From positions 1 through 20,560 of the forward strand of contig JBKGYG010000033.1 of assembly GCA_046546235.1 (NCBI GenBank): 20,560 bases of DNA, in the 5' to 3' direction. Below the pieces are notes generated by a model. That model was given only the letters and a program-made list of their open reading frames with translations. It did not search any database and was not told the origin of the DNA. Of this stretch, positions 7,564 through 15,068 are shown piece after piece. Numbering within the stretch: position 1 is the stretch's first letter; each line of letters starts with the position of its first letter. This DNA is from JBKGYG01 sp046546235. GTDB lineage: Bacteria > Bacillota > Clostridia > Lachnospirales > DSM-24629. The position numbers and the translations under genes are program-made.

Positions 7564-10500
7564 TCACTCAATTAAAAAGGTACTTGTTATTGGTTCTGGA
7601 CCTATTATTATAGGTCAAGCTGCTGAGTTTGATTATGCAGGAACCCAAGCTTGTAAAGCATTAAAAGAAGTAGGTATTAAAGTAGTTCTTGTAAATAGTA
7701 ATCCAGCTACAATTATGACTGATGATAAAATTGCTGATTCAGTATATATTCAACCGTTAACAGTTGAAGCACTAGATTATATTATTGAAAGAGAACGTCC
7801 AGATGGTTTGCTTGGTACATTAGGAGGACAAACTGGTCTTAACTTAACAGTTGAGCTTAATGAAGCAGGTGTTTTAGATAAGCATGGTGTTAAGATTCTT
7901 GGAACACCTTTAGAGGCAATAAAGCAAGCAGAAGATAGAGCTTTGTTTAAACAATTAATGATTGATATGAATCAACCTATACCAAAGAGTAAAATAATTG
8001 AATCAATAGAAGCAGGATTAGAATTTGCTAAGGAGATAGGTTATCCAATAATTGTTAGACCTGCATACACTTTAGGCGGTACTGGTGGAGGTATTGCTGA
8101 AACTGAAGAAGAATTAAAAGTCTATTTAGAAAAAGGTTTAAAGTATAGTCGAATTCATCAAGTATTATTAGAGCAAAGCGTTGCAGGATGGAAAGAAGTA
8201 GAATACGAAGTTATGCGTGATAGTAATGATACTTGTATCATTATATGTAATATGGAGAACATAGACCCAGTTGGTATACATACAGGGGATAGTATGGTTG
8301 TTGCTCCATCTCAGACTTTAACAGATAACGAATATCATATGTTAAGAGATGCATCTGTTAAGATTATCCAAGCTCTAAAAATTGAAGGTGGATGTAATGT
8401 TCAGTTAGCACTTAATCCAGAGAGTAAAGAATATATTGTTATTGAGGTTAATCCAAGAGTTAGTCGTTCTTCTGCATTAGCTTCAAAGGCAGCAGGATAT
8501 CCTATAGCTAAAGTAGCAGCTAAAATAGCAGTAGGCCTACACTTACATGAGATTCCAAATGCTGTTACTAAAAAAACAATGGCATCTTTTGAACCTACAT
8601 TAGATTATGTAGTTGTAAAAATACCAAAATGGCCATTTGATAAATTCCATTATGCTAGTAGGGAATTAGGTACTCAGATGAAAGCAACTGGAGAAGTTAT
8701 GGCTATTGATAGAAAGTTCGAAAGTGCTTTATTAAAAGCTGTAATATCTCTTGAAGGTAGCGAGACAGGGTTAAGATTAAGTTCATTAGAAAAATTAAGT
8801 GATAAAGAACTTATGAATGAACTTAATTATGTTAGAGATAATCGTATCTTTGTTCTGGCTGAAGCATTAAGAAGAGGAAAAAGTGTAGATGAACTATTTG
8901 AAAAGACTAAGATTGATAAATGGTTCCTATATAAATTTGAGAATATCATTAATATAGAGAATAGATTAATGAACGAAAAATTAACTGCAGAGTTACTAAA
9001 AGAAGCAGAATCATCAGGGTTTACAGATTTTGAGATTGAAGCTTTAACAAAAGAGGATATAGATGTTGTAGATGCTATAAGACGTGCACATAATTTATAT
9101 CCAGTATATAAAATGGTTGATACTTGTGCAGCCGAGTTTGAAGCTGCTACACCATATTATTATTCTGCATATGATCAAGAAGATGAAAATATAGTGTCAA
9201 ACAAAGAGAAGATTGTTGTAATTGGATCTGGTCCTATAAGAATAGGTCAGGGTATTGAATTTGACTATTGTTCAGTACACGCAGTTTGGGCTATTCAGGA
9301 TATAGGTTGTGAGTCAATTATCATAAATAACAATCCAGAAACAGTAAGTACGGACTTTGACACATCTGACAAATTGTATTTTGAACCATTGTTTATAGAG
9401 GATGTTTATAATGTAATACGTGAAGAAATGCCAAAAGGTGTAATTGTACAATTTGGTGGTCAAACAGCTATAAACTTAGCACCAGAACTTGTAAAAAGAG
9501 GAGTTCAGATATTAGGAACATCTGTAGATGCTATAGATGCAGCAGAAGATAGAAGACGTTTTGAGAGATTGCTTCAAGAGTTGAAAATACCTCAGCCCCT
9601 TGGATATGCAGTAACTTCCATAGATGAAGCTTTAGAAAAAGCTAAGAAGATTGGTTATCCTGTTTTAGTAAGGCCTTCCTATGTAATCGGTGGAAGAGCT
9701 ATGCAAGTTGTTTATACTGACAAAGAGCTTATTAGTTATGTTGAAGAAGCTGTTATGTTAAATAAAGAGCAATCCATCTTAATTGACTCTTATATAGAAG
9801 GTGTGGAAGTAGAAGTAGATGCAATTGCTGATAGAGAGAATATACTAATTCCTGGAATTATGGAGCATATAGAAAGAACAGGGGTACATTCTGGAGATAG
9901 TGCTTGTATCTATCCACCACAGAATCTTTCCGAAAAGGTTACTAATAAAATAATAGAGTACACTAAGAAGCTTTCTAAAGCATTGCAAGTAATAGGATTA
10001 GTTAATATTCAATACGTAGTAAAAGATGAAGAAGTATATGTTATAGAGGTGAATCCAAGAGCTTCAAGAACAGTACCTATTATCAGCAAAGTAACAGGAG
10101 TACCTATGGTTGAATTAGCTATTAGAACTATTATGGGTGAAAAATTAGTTGATATGGATTATGGTGTAGATTTATATCCTCATACTAATTTAATAACTGT
10201 TAAGATGCCAGTATTCTCTAATCTTAAATTAAAAGATGTTGATGTTGCTCTTATGCCAGAGATGAAGTCAACAGGAGAAGTATTAGGAATAGATAGTGAA
10301 TATGACAAAGCATTATTAAAAGCCTTTGATGGTGCAGGATACACCTTTAAGACAAGTGGAACAGTATTGTTATCCATAGCCGATCGAAGCAAAGAAGAAG
10401 CATTTAATCTAATTCAAGAGCTTAAACAATATGACTACAATATTATCGCAACAGATGGTACATCAGCTTGGTTATCTAAAAAAGGCTGGGAAGTAGAGCA

Positions 10501-10747
10501 AATTAAGAAAGATGATATGACTTTAATTGATAAGACCTTAAGAACAAATGATATGGCCTTTGTTGTAAATCTGCCAACTCTAGGTAGAGATAAGAACAGA
10601 AAAGGCTTCCAGATAAGAGATATATCATCTCAATACAATGTGCCTTGCTTTACTTGTCTAGATACTTTAGAAGCTTATCTACAAGCTTTAAAGACTTACA
10701 AGGAAGAACCAGAAATGAGTTATAAACAAATAAAAGAGTATCAGTAG
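7553..10747 (+). CDS. carB: Carbamoyl-phosphate synthase, large subunit
   Basis: CarB makes carbamoyl phosphate from bicarbonate, CarA-derived ammonia and two ATP. The 1064-residue chain shows the internal duplication of the family: an N-terminal half opening with VIGSGPIIIGQAAEFDYAG and a second half near residue 553 opening with VIGSGPIRIGQGIEFDY, each followed by an ATP-grasp fold. Between them (about 400-550) is the oligomerisation domain, and after about 930 an MGS-like allosteric domain that usually binds UMP, IMP or ornithine. I prefer the ATG at 7553, 8 bases after AGGAGG (7539-7544); a GTG at 7544 overlaps the ribosome site. It is the last gene of the operon, followed at once by a strong terminator. 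argF, often next in related operons, is absent. Both halves look intact. Confidence 0.97.
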   Translation: MPIDHSIKKVLVIGSGPIIIGQAAEFDYAGTQACKALKEVGIKVVLVNSNPATIMTDDKIADSVYIQPLTVEALDYIIERERPDGLLGTLGGQTGLNLTVELNEAGVLDKHGVKILGTPLEAIKQAEDRALFKQLMIDMNQPIPKSKIIESIEAGLEFAKEIGYPIIVRPAYTLGGTGGGIAETEEELKVYLEKGLKYSRIHQVLLEQSVAGWKEVEYEVMRDSNDTCIIICNMENIDPVGIHTGDSMVVAPSQTLTDNEYHMLRDASVKIIQALKIEGGCNVQLALNPESKEYIVIEVNPRVSRSSALASKAAGYPIAKVAAKIAVGLHLHEIPNAVTKKTMASFEPTLDYVVVKIPKWPFDKFHYASRELGTQMKATGEVMAIDRKFESALLKAVISLEGSETGLRLSSLEKLSDKELMNELNYVRDNRIFVLAEALRRGKSVDELFEKTKIDKWFLYKFENIINIENRLMNEKLTAELLKEAESSGFTDFEIEALTKEDIDVVDAIRRAHNLYPVYKMVDTCAAEFEAATPYYYSAYDQEDENIVSNKEKIVVIGSGPIRIGQGIEFDYCSVHAVWAIQDIGCESIIINNNPETVSTDFDTSDKLYFEPLFIEDVYNVIREEMPKGVIVQFGGQTAINLAPELVKRGVQILGTSVDAIDAAEDRRRFERLLQELKIPQPLGYAVTSIDEALEKAKKIGYPVLVRPSYVIGGRAMQVVYTDKELISYVEEAVMLNKEQSILIDSYIEGVEVEVDAIADRENILIPGIMEHIERTGVHSGDSACIYPPQNLSEKVTNKIIEYTKKLSKALQVIGLVNIQYVVKDEEVYVIEVNPRASRTVPIISKVTGVPMVELAIRTIMGEKLVDMDYGVDLYPHTNLITVKMPVFSNLKLKDVDVALMPEMKSTGEVLGIDSEYDKALLKAFDGAGYTFKTSGTVLLSIADRSKEEAFNLIQELKQYDYNIIATDGTSAWLSKKGWEVEQIKKDDMTLIDKTLRTNDMAFVVNLPTLGRDKNRKGFQIRDISSQYNVPCFTCLDTLEAYLQALKTYKEEPEMSYKQIKEYQ

Positions 10748-10764
10748 GGAAATTCTCTTTCTTT

Positions 10765-10806
10765 AGCCACTTAAATATCAAAAGTTTGATATTTAGGTGG
10801 CTTTTT
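10765..10806 (+). terminator. Rho-independent terminator of the argJBD-carAB operon
   Basis: An 18-bp stem, AGCCAC... (10765-10782) with ...GTGGCT (10785-10802), has a 2-base nominal loop, one T.G pair and a T-run at 10802-10806. It lies 18 bases after the carB stop and closes the operon. Confidence 0.92.
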
Positions 10807-11025
10807 AAGGATATATATTTTTTTGACAAGGTACTTTAATAAATAATAGAAATAAATTATAATAGTAATATATAACATTAAAATGAATAAAAATAATAAT
10901 CAATTTATTTTTAAATATTGTATAGAACCATAGTATTTACAGAATAATATTTCACTAGTAATTAATGAATGTGCTAATATATAGTATTTAATATATATGA
11001 TTCAATATAGATAGAGGGGATAATA
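10807..11025. other. Non-coding gap before the zinc-ribbon gene
   Basis: This AT-rich stretch follows the carB terminator and must hold the promoter for the next gene. A consensus TTGACA is at 10823-10828 with TAATAG 15 bases later (10844-10849), a short spacer for sigma-A; a TATAAT at 10858-10863 is too far away to pair with it. No repeat, RNA fold or convincing reading frame was found. Confidence 0.4.
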
Positions 11026-11763
11026 ATGATATTTAATAAGAAGGATATAAGAAATAATTATAAAAAAGATAGTAAAAAAGATAGTAAAAAAAATCACAAG
11101 AAAAGATTGATTAAAAAAAGTATTAGAGATAGTTTTTTTGAAAAGCAAATTAAACACTATACAAGTAAAAAATATTGCCCCAAATGTAATGAAAAGATTG
11201 ATGTGAATGCTAGAAATTGTAAATATTGTGGAGCATTTATTGCCAAGACCAGTAAAAATTACGATAGTAAGAAGATAATCAAATCAAGTAGAAAAGATAA
11301 AAATAATAATAAGAATATAGATTTGAAGGTTTGTATTAATTGTGGTGAAGTTAATAAGAATAACGCAGTTTATTGCTATATTTGTAAGGGCAAAGTATTT
11401 AAAAGTTATAATAAGTATCTAAAAGAAATTGAAGAAAAAGATAGGAAGATTAAACAAAAACCTAAGGTGTTTGGAAAAATCGTATTAATAACTGTAACAA
11501 TCCTTTATATATCAACCGAGATAAAGATTTGGTTTGTAGAAGAATCTATTAATAAAGGAAAGCTTAGATTGATTTTTGCTTTTATAATATTATTAGATTT
11601 AATAGCATATTGTATAATCACAGAAAAACAAAAGTTGCATTATTATGAACAAGATTTTGATGATTTTGATTATCGAAATAATTATTTAGATATGGAAAGT
11701 GCATCTTATCTTATGTTAATAGGCTCAATAATTGTTGGTATATGGTGTTTTGTTAATTTTTAA
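11026..11763 (+). CDS. Zinc-ribbon membrane protein of unknown function
   Basis: I do not recognise a named family. The 245-residue product begins with a very basic tail (lysine-rich, with two 12-base repeats encoding KKDS). It then has two zinc-ribbon units with four cysteines each: Cys51/54/65/68 and Cys103/106/117/120, the first of the zinc-ribbon type common in bacterial membrane proteins. A charged linker leads to hydrophobic helices at about 148-168, 182-200 and 225-244. The ribbons and basic tail are probably cytoplasmic, with the C-terminal half in the membrane. A GAGGGG ribosome site precedes the ATG. The gene stands alone between the carB terminator and another terminator 117 bases after its stop. 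Binding of a protein or nucleic acid by the ribbons is possible, but no function can be assigned. Confidence 0.8.
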   Translation: MIFNKKDIRNNYKKDSKKDSKKNHKKRLIKKSIRDSFFEKQIKHYTSKKYCPKCNEKIDVNARNCKYCGAFIAKTSKNYDSKKIIKSSRKDKNNNKNIDLKVCINCGEVNKNNAVYCYICKGKVFKSYNKYLKEIEEKDRKIKQKPKVFGKIVLITVTILYISTEIKIWFVEESINKGKLRLIFAFIILLDLIAYCIITEKQKLHYYEQDFDDFDYRNNYLDMESASYLMLIGSIIVGIWCFVNF

Positions 11764-11880
11764 GTTAATTTATAAGTTTCAAAGGAAACCTTAAGATGAC
11801 AAAATCTTGTATATTAGAGTGGCAGCAAATAAATTCATACTTGTTTTATGATATTTGTCATATGAAATTATTATTATTTG

Positions 11881-11903
11881 CACTGTTTTTACAGTGTTTT
11901 TTT
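11881..11903 (+). terminator. Terminator after the zinc-ribbon gene
   Basis: CACTGT (11881-11886) pairs with ACAGTG (11891-11896) around a TTTT loop and is followed by seven Ts (11897-11903). It lies 117 bases after the zinc-ribbon stop and 47 bases before the start of the ABC-ATPase remnant, so it separates those two units. Confidence 0.8.
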
Positions 11904-11950
11904 ATTACGATAATAGTAAGTTAAAGATGTTTATATAAGGAGGACGTTTT

Positions 11951-12025
11951 ATGATTCTTGAAGTTACAAATTTGGTAAAGAGATATAATGACTTTCAGAT
12001 AGATGGGTTCTTTGTAAAATTGTAG
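11951..12025 (+). pseudogene. 5' remnant of an ABC-transporter ATP-binding gene
   Basis: A strong ribosome site (AAGGAGGA, 11937-11944) precedes an ATG that opens 24 codons, beginning MILEVTNLVKRY and ending IDGFFVKL before TAG. This closely resembles the first 24 residues of antibiotic-type ABC ATPases (pattern LEV-NL-K-Y---F-L-----L), which run on to a Walker A motif GPNGAGKST. Here no Walker A or any other ABC motif follows in any frame up to 12229. I read it as what is left after deletion of the gene body; the well-kept start and ribosome site suggest the loss is recent. A functional short peptide is possible but less likely. Any permease partner is also missing. Confidence 0.65.
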
Positions 12026-12229
12026 GAACTATTGATAAATGTTGAAATAAATATGTTGTATATAAAAAAATAATAAATTAATCTTTATTATTATATGAAT
12101 ATTATTTATAATAGAGATATATTAAAAATATTATCAAGTAAAATAAAATATTATATTTATATTATGTATAAATCCCTTTTGTTTAGCATTATATTTTATA
12201 AGATTGATTAAATTATTATAAACTAAGGA
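12026..12229. other. AT-rich gap after the ABC remnant
   Basis: About 200 very AT-rich bases with no gene, clear hairpin or promoter that I could defend. It probably contains the deletion scar of the ABC gene and the promoter for the following run of membrane-protein genes. Confidence 0.4.
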
Positions 12230-12241
12230 GTGTTGTTTTCT

Positions 12242-13072
12242 GTGAATAATAAATATAGGTATCGAAATCATATTAAATACTTAAAAAATATAATATTATT
12301 GACGTTAATAATAGTGTTTCCAGTTTTCTTTTTTCCATTGTGGTTATTAGGTACTAAAGATGGAAATACAACAATAATTATATTTATTTTAATTTTATCT
12401 TTAATAAATGTTATATTTGCTATTGTTATAAGTAAAGTACTTGAAAGGCTTACAAAGGTTGAAATTATAATAGGGGATGAATATATTACTTATACTAACT
12501 ATAAAGGAGATACTATTATAAAATATGAGGATATATATAGACTTGAGTTTCCTTCAATTAAGTACACCGGTGGATGGGTTAAAATTATATCTAAAAACAA
12601 TAATATTAGACTTACTGTAGTTGTTAAAGATATACATAAACTATTATTAGATTTAAAGGAACAATTGGATAAAAGGGAATTTTATGATAGATATAATAGT
12701 AAAAAGTTGTTTAATTTCTTAAAAACGGCTACTTATTCTGATGATAGTTGGGATAGGTTATATAGATATTGGTGGAAGTTGATTTTATTATCCATTATAA
12801 CAGCATTAATCGGAGTAGGAACAGAACTACTATTGCAATATGATAATTTTTTTGTATTAACAAAGGTTTCTTTTGCCTTTCCAATAATTATTTATTTGAT
12901 AACTGAAATTAAGTTTTGTAAAAGAATTGCTAACTTATCAGATGAAGAAAACTTAACTGTACCCAAACCAGACCTTGAATATGAAAAATCTATTTTAAAG
13001 AGATACTTATGTGATGGAATTGTTTTATTTATTGTTTTTATAATTGCTGTGAGTATCTTAACGTACATATAA
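12242..13072 (+). CDS. Polytopic membrane protein with a PH-like middle domain
   Basis: No named family is recognised. Two hydrophobic helices near the N-terminus (about residues 16-37 and 43-67) are followed by a soluble block of roughly 70 residues rich in beta-strand pattern. It reads EIIIGDEYITYTNYKGD, then IKYEDIYRLEF, then GGWVKIISKNN, and resembles bacterial PH-like domains of membrane proteins. About three more helices follow (near 176-195, 203-222 and 252-273). The start is uncertain: AAGGAG is at 12225-12230, a GTG at 12230 overlaps it, a TTG at 12233 is only 2 bases away, and the GTG at 12242 is 11 bases away; I prefer the last (276 residues). It is the first gene of a co-directional run with short gaps and no visible terminator down to the GH3 gene. 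Confidence 0.7.
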   Translation: MNNKYRYRNHIKYLKNIILLTLIIVFPVFFFPLWLLGTKDGNTTIIIFILILSLINVIFAIVISKVLERLTKVEIIIGDEYITYTNYKGDTIIKYEDIYRLEFPSIKYTGGWVKIISKNNNIRLTVVVKDIHKLLLDLKEQLDKREFYDRYNSKKLFNFLKTATYSDDSWDRLYRYWWKLILLSIITALIGVGTELLLQYDNFFVLTKVSFAFPIIIYLITEIKFCKRIANLSDEENLTVPKPDLEYEKSILKRYLCDGIVLFIVFIIAVSILTYI

Positions 13073-13102
13073 TTAAATCATAAATCGAAAGGTGGTTCAT
13101 CT

Positions 13103-13678
13103 ATGATACTTAAACTGTTAATTGTTATTATGCTTTTGTTCTTAAATGGATGTAGTAAATATAATATTAATTATGAAACAAAAAAAAATGATAATGTACA
13201 AGAGACAAAGTCTCAAATGAATAGTTTGATAGAAGATGGTAAGGAAATTGAAGATTATTTAAATAATAGAAATGAAGAAATCGAGGAAGTTTTAAACGAT
13301 GAAGGAAATAGTCAAAATGACAATACAAAACAAAAGGAAGAATATTATGAGGAAACTTATTATTTAGCTGAACAATTTATTGAAGCGCTTCTCAATAACG
13401 ATAAAGAAGTAATGGAAACTTTAATGGAGGATAAGTTTTATTTTAAAAATGAATATTTATGTTATGATTATAATGGACAAGAAATAAAAGTATCTACAGT
13501 AGAAAAAAGAGATAATGTTTATAAATTGAGTAATTATGAATATATAGAGGATATTGATAGTATGTTTTATCAATTTCAAGTAGAAGAAGGTGGAGTATTA
13601 AACGGTTTTTTTCTAAAATTAACCTTTAAACTGATAGATAATAAATGGATAATAAATAATATAGAAACAGATGTTTAA
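13103..13678 (+). CDS. Putative lipoprotein with NTF2-like C-terminal region
   Basis: The 191-residue product has a classic lipoprotein signal: a short hydrophobic stretch ending in the lipobox LNGC, with Cys17 as the predicted lipid-modified residue, so it should be anchored on the outer face of the membrane. An acidic, low-complexity spacer (about 20-85) leads to a folded C-terminal part with the pattern of NTF2-like/DUF4878-type domains: a helix AEQFIEALLNNDKEVMETL, then strands, ending in W-II-NIE. That fold call is by eye and tentative. The ribosome site AAAGGTGG precedes the ATG. It lies 30 bases after the PH-like membrane protein gene and is probably cotranscribed. Function unknown. 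Confidence 0.75.
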   Translation: MILKLLIVIMLLFLNGCSKYNINYETKKNDNVQETKSQMNSLIEDGKEIEDYLNNRNEEIEEVLNDEGNSQNDNTKQKEEYYEETYYLAEQFIEALLNNDKEVMETLMEDKFYFKNEYLCYDYNGQEIKVSTVEKRDNVYKLSNYEYIEDIDSMFYQFQVEEGGVLNGFFLKLTFKLIDNKWIINNIETDV

Positions 13679-13749
13679 AATATTAAAAATATTTTTGGGA
13701 GAATTATTATGAGTCGATTTTATTAGGTTAATTAGAGAGGGGGGTTATT

Positions 13750-14040
13750 TTGTTAAAAGGTTTTTTATTAACTATTGCATTTCTGATTCTATATTATTTT
13801 TATATAAGATATAAATTTAAGAAATTGCGCAAATACAATTACGAGTTTGAAGAGAAATTATTGGTTGATAGTATTGATAAGAAATATCAATCTATGGATA
13901 CTAATTCTTTAATATTAGAATATAAAAGATTAAAGATTGAAGCTGAAAATGCTAATCCAAAGACCTTTTGCGAATTAAGTTCTAGGTATAGATTAATAAA
14001 TGATATATTAAGGCAAAGGGGTAAGGAGTTGCCAGAATAA
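13750..14040 (+). CDS. Small single-helix membrane protein, TTG start
   Basis: This 96-residue product is not recognised. One N-terminal transmembrane helix (about 4-22) is followed by a basic juxtamembrane segment (KFKKLRKY) and a helical, charged cytoplasmic tail, so the tail is probably inside the cell. I accept TTG at 13750 as the start because an AGAGAGGGGGG ribosome site ends 5 bases before it and no ATG or GTG is well placed. The tail's conserved-looking core (LILEYKRLKIEAEN, then SSRYRLINDILRQRGKELP) suggests a real protein. It sits between the lipoprotein and PsbP-like genes in the same direction. Confidence 0.65.
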   Translation: MLKGFLLTIAFLILYYFYIRYKFKKLRKYNYEFEEKLLVDSIDKKYQSMDTNSLILEYKRLKIEAENANPKTFCELSSRYRLINDILRQRGKELPE

Positions 14041-14051
14041 AGTTAATCATC

Positions 14052-14069
14052 ATTATACAAAAGTATAAT
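14052..14069. other. Small hairpin in the gap before the PsbP-like gene
   Basis: ATTATAC-AAAA-GTATAAT is a perfect 7-bp stem with a 4-base loop, ending 8 bases before the TTTAGGAG ribosome region of the next gene. It has no T-run, so it is not a standard terminator. It could be an mRNA processing or translation element, or chance in AT-rich DNA. Confidence 0.3.
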
Positions 14070-14090
14070 AATATATTTAGGAGTGAATTT

Positions 14091-14552
14091 ATGGGTTTGT
14101 TTTCTGAAAAAATCAGGAATGAAAATACTGATGGTTTAAAAGTATTTAAGTCTCGATATTATCAACTTAAATATCCAAAGGAATGGATTTGTGAGAAGCA
14201 TAGAGATATTACAGAATTTTATAATCCTAATGGAAAAAGTACATTTCGTGTTTCACATATGAAATTAAGTAATAAAGTTGACCCTGATAAAATAATGAGT
14301 GAAAAAGAATTATTAGATATGTACATAAGTGACTATAAAGATGCAGAAATAGTTGAGTTTCCAACTAAAAAAGCTATATATTTTAAAGAATATACTAAGG
14401 ACGTACAGTATGATTTAATAATTTGTTATTGGTTAGTTTGTAAAAATAATATATTACTAAATTGTTCATATACAATACTAAAAGATGACGAAGACAAAGA
14501 AAAAACTAGATTAGAATACGCACAAATTAAAAAGATATTCGAAGATATATGA
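14091..14552 (+). CDS. PsbP/Mog1-like (DUF3805/DUF1795-type) protein
   Basis: The 153-residue soluble protein has no signal peptide or membrane helix. Its opening pattern (a Y-LKYP--W segment near residues 27-33, then FYNPNGKSTFRVS) and alternating strand/helix layout resemble DUF3805/DUF1795 domains, which have the Mog1/PsbP-like fold. In bacteria these often sit beside secreted or envelope genes, and their biochemical role is mostly unknown. The assignment is by pattern and moderate. A TTTAGGAG ribosome site precedes the ATG. It is part of the co-directional run 12242-16361, with 45-50 base gaps on each side. Confidence 0.65.
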   Translation: MGLFSEKIRNENTDGLKVFKSRYYQLKYPKEWICEKHRDITEFYNPNGKSTFRVSHMKLSNKVDPDKIMSEKELLDMYISDYKDAEIVEFPTKKAIYFKEYTKDVQYDLIICYWLVCKNNILLNCSYTILKDDEDKEKTRLEYAQIKKIFEDI

Positions 14553-14597
14553 TATAGAAGTTGATATATAAAAGATATAGAAAGTGGGGAAGGTATA

Positions 14598-15014
14598 ATG
14601 CATAAAGATAATTTCTTCTTTGTTTATAAACCATCTAAATGTCTAATATTTCTTGAAGCTTTTGGAGTTGTATTTACTGTTATTTTACCCATTCTTACAA
14701 AAGAAAAAGAAACTATTTGGATTGTTTTGTATTGCTTATTATCCTTTATTTTTTTGTTAGGAATAGTTGATACTCTTTTGTCCAGTGTTATTTTAGTTGA
14801 AGATAAATTAATGATAAAGTCTATGTTTAAAATAAAAACTATTTATATAAAAGATATGTGTGATATAAAATTAGATAATGGCAATTTATTCATTGAATTA
14901 GATAAAGAAAAATATAAAAAAAAATATAAAAAATTACCATCTTGGCTTAGAAGTAACAATGAATTGTATAAGAATCTAAAAACTAGTTTAAGAGGCAAAG
15001 AAGGGAAAAAATAA
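14598..15014 (+). CDS. Two-helix membrane protein with PH-like tail
   Basis: The 138-residue product has two hydrophobic helices (about 13-34 and 40-65) and a C-terminal soluble part with short strands (ILVEDKLMIKSM, IKTIYIKDMCDIKL, GNLFIEL) and a basic end. That layout, helices then a small beta-rich domain facing the cytoplasm, resembles bacterial PH-domain membrane proteins, and it recalls the protein encoded at 12242-13072 in the same run. A GGGGAAGG ribosome site precedes the ATG. Function unknown; family call tentative. Confidence 0.65.
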   Translation: MHKDNFFFVYKPSKCLIFLEAFGVVFTVILPILTKEKETIWIVLYCLLSFIFLLGIVDTLLSSVILVEDKLMIKSMFKIKTIYIKDMCDIKLDNGNLFIELDKEKYKKKYKKLPSWLRSNNELYKNLKTSLRGKEGKK

Positions 15015-15068
15015 ACATATACTAGACTTAGGTAAAACATTTGATTATTTGACATAAAGGAGAATTTT

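Noticed and set aside
10883..10933. Short ATG-led frame of about 16 codons in the gap after carB
   Set aside because: No ribosome site and an Asn/Lys-rich sequence expected from random AT-rich DNA.
11796..11924. A 42-codon reading frame (starting MTKSC) between the zinc-ribbon gene and the ABC remnant
   Set aside because: It runs straight through the terminator hairpin and T-run at 11881-11903 and has only a weak, distant AAGG upstream. Its hydrophobic end is what a T-rich terminator encodes by chance.
13710..13727. ATG with five codons and a GGGAG-like site just before the TTG-start gene
   Set aside because: Too short to support as a gene; it could be a decayed start or chance.
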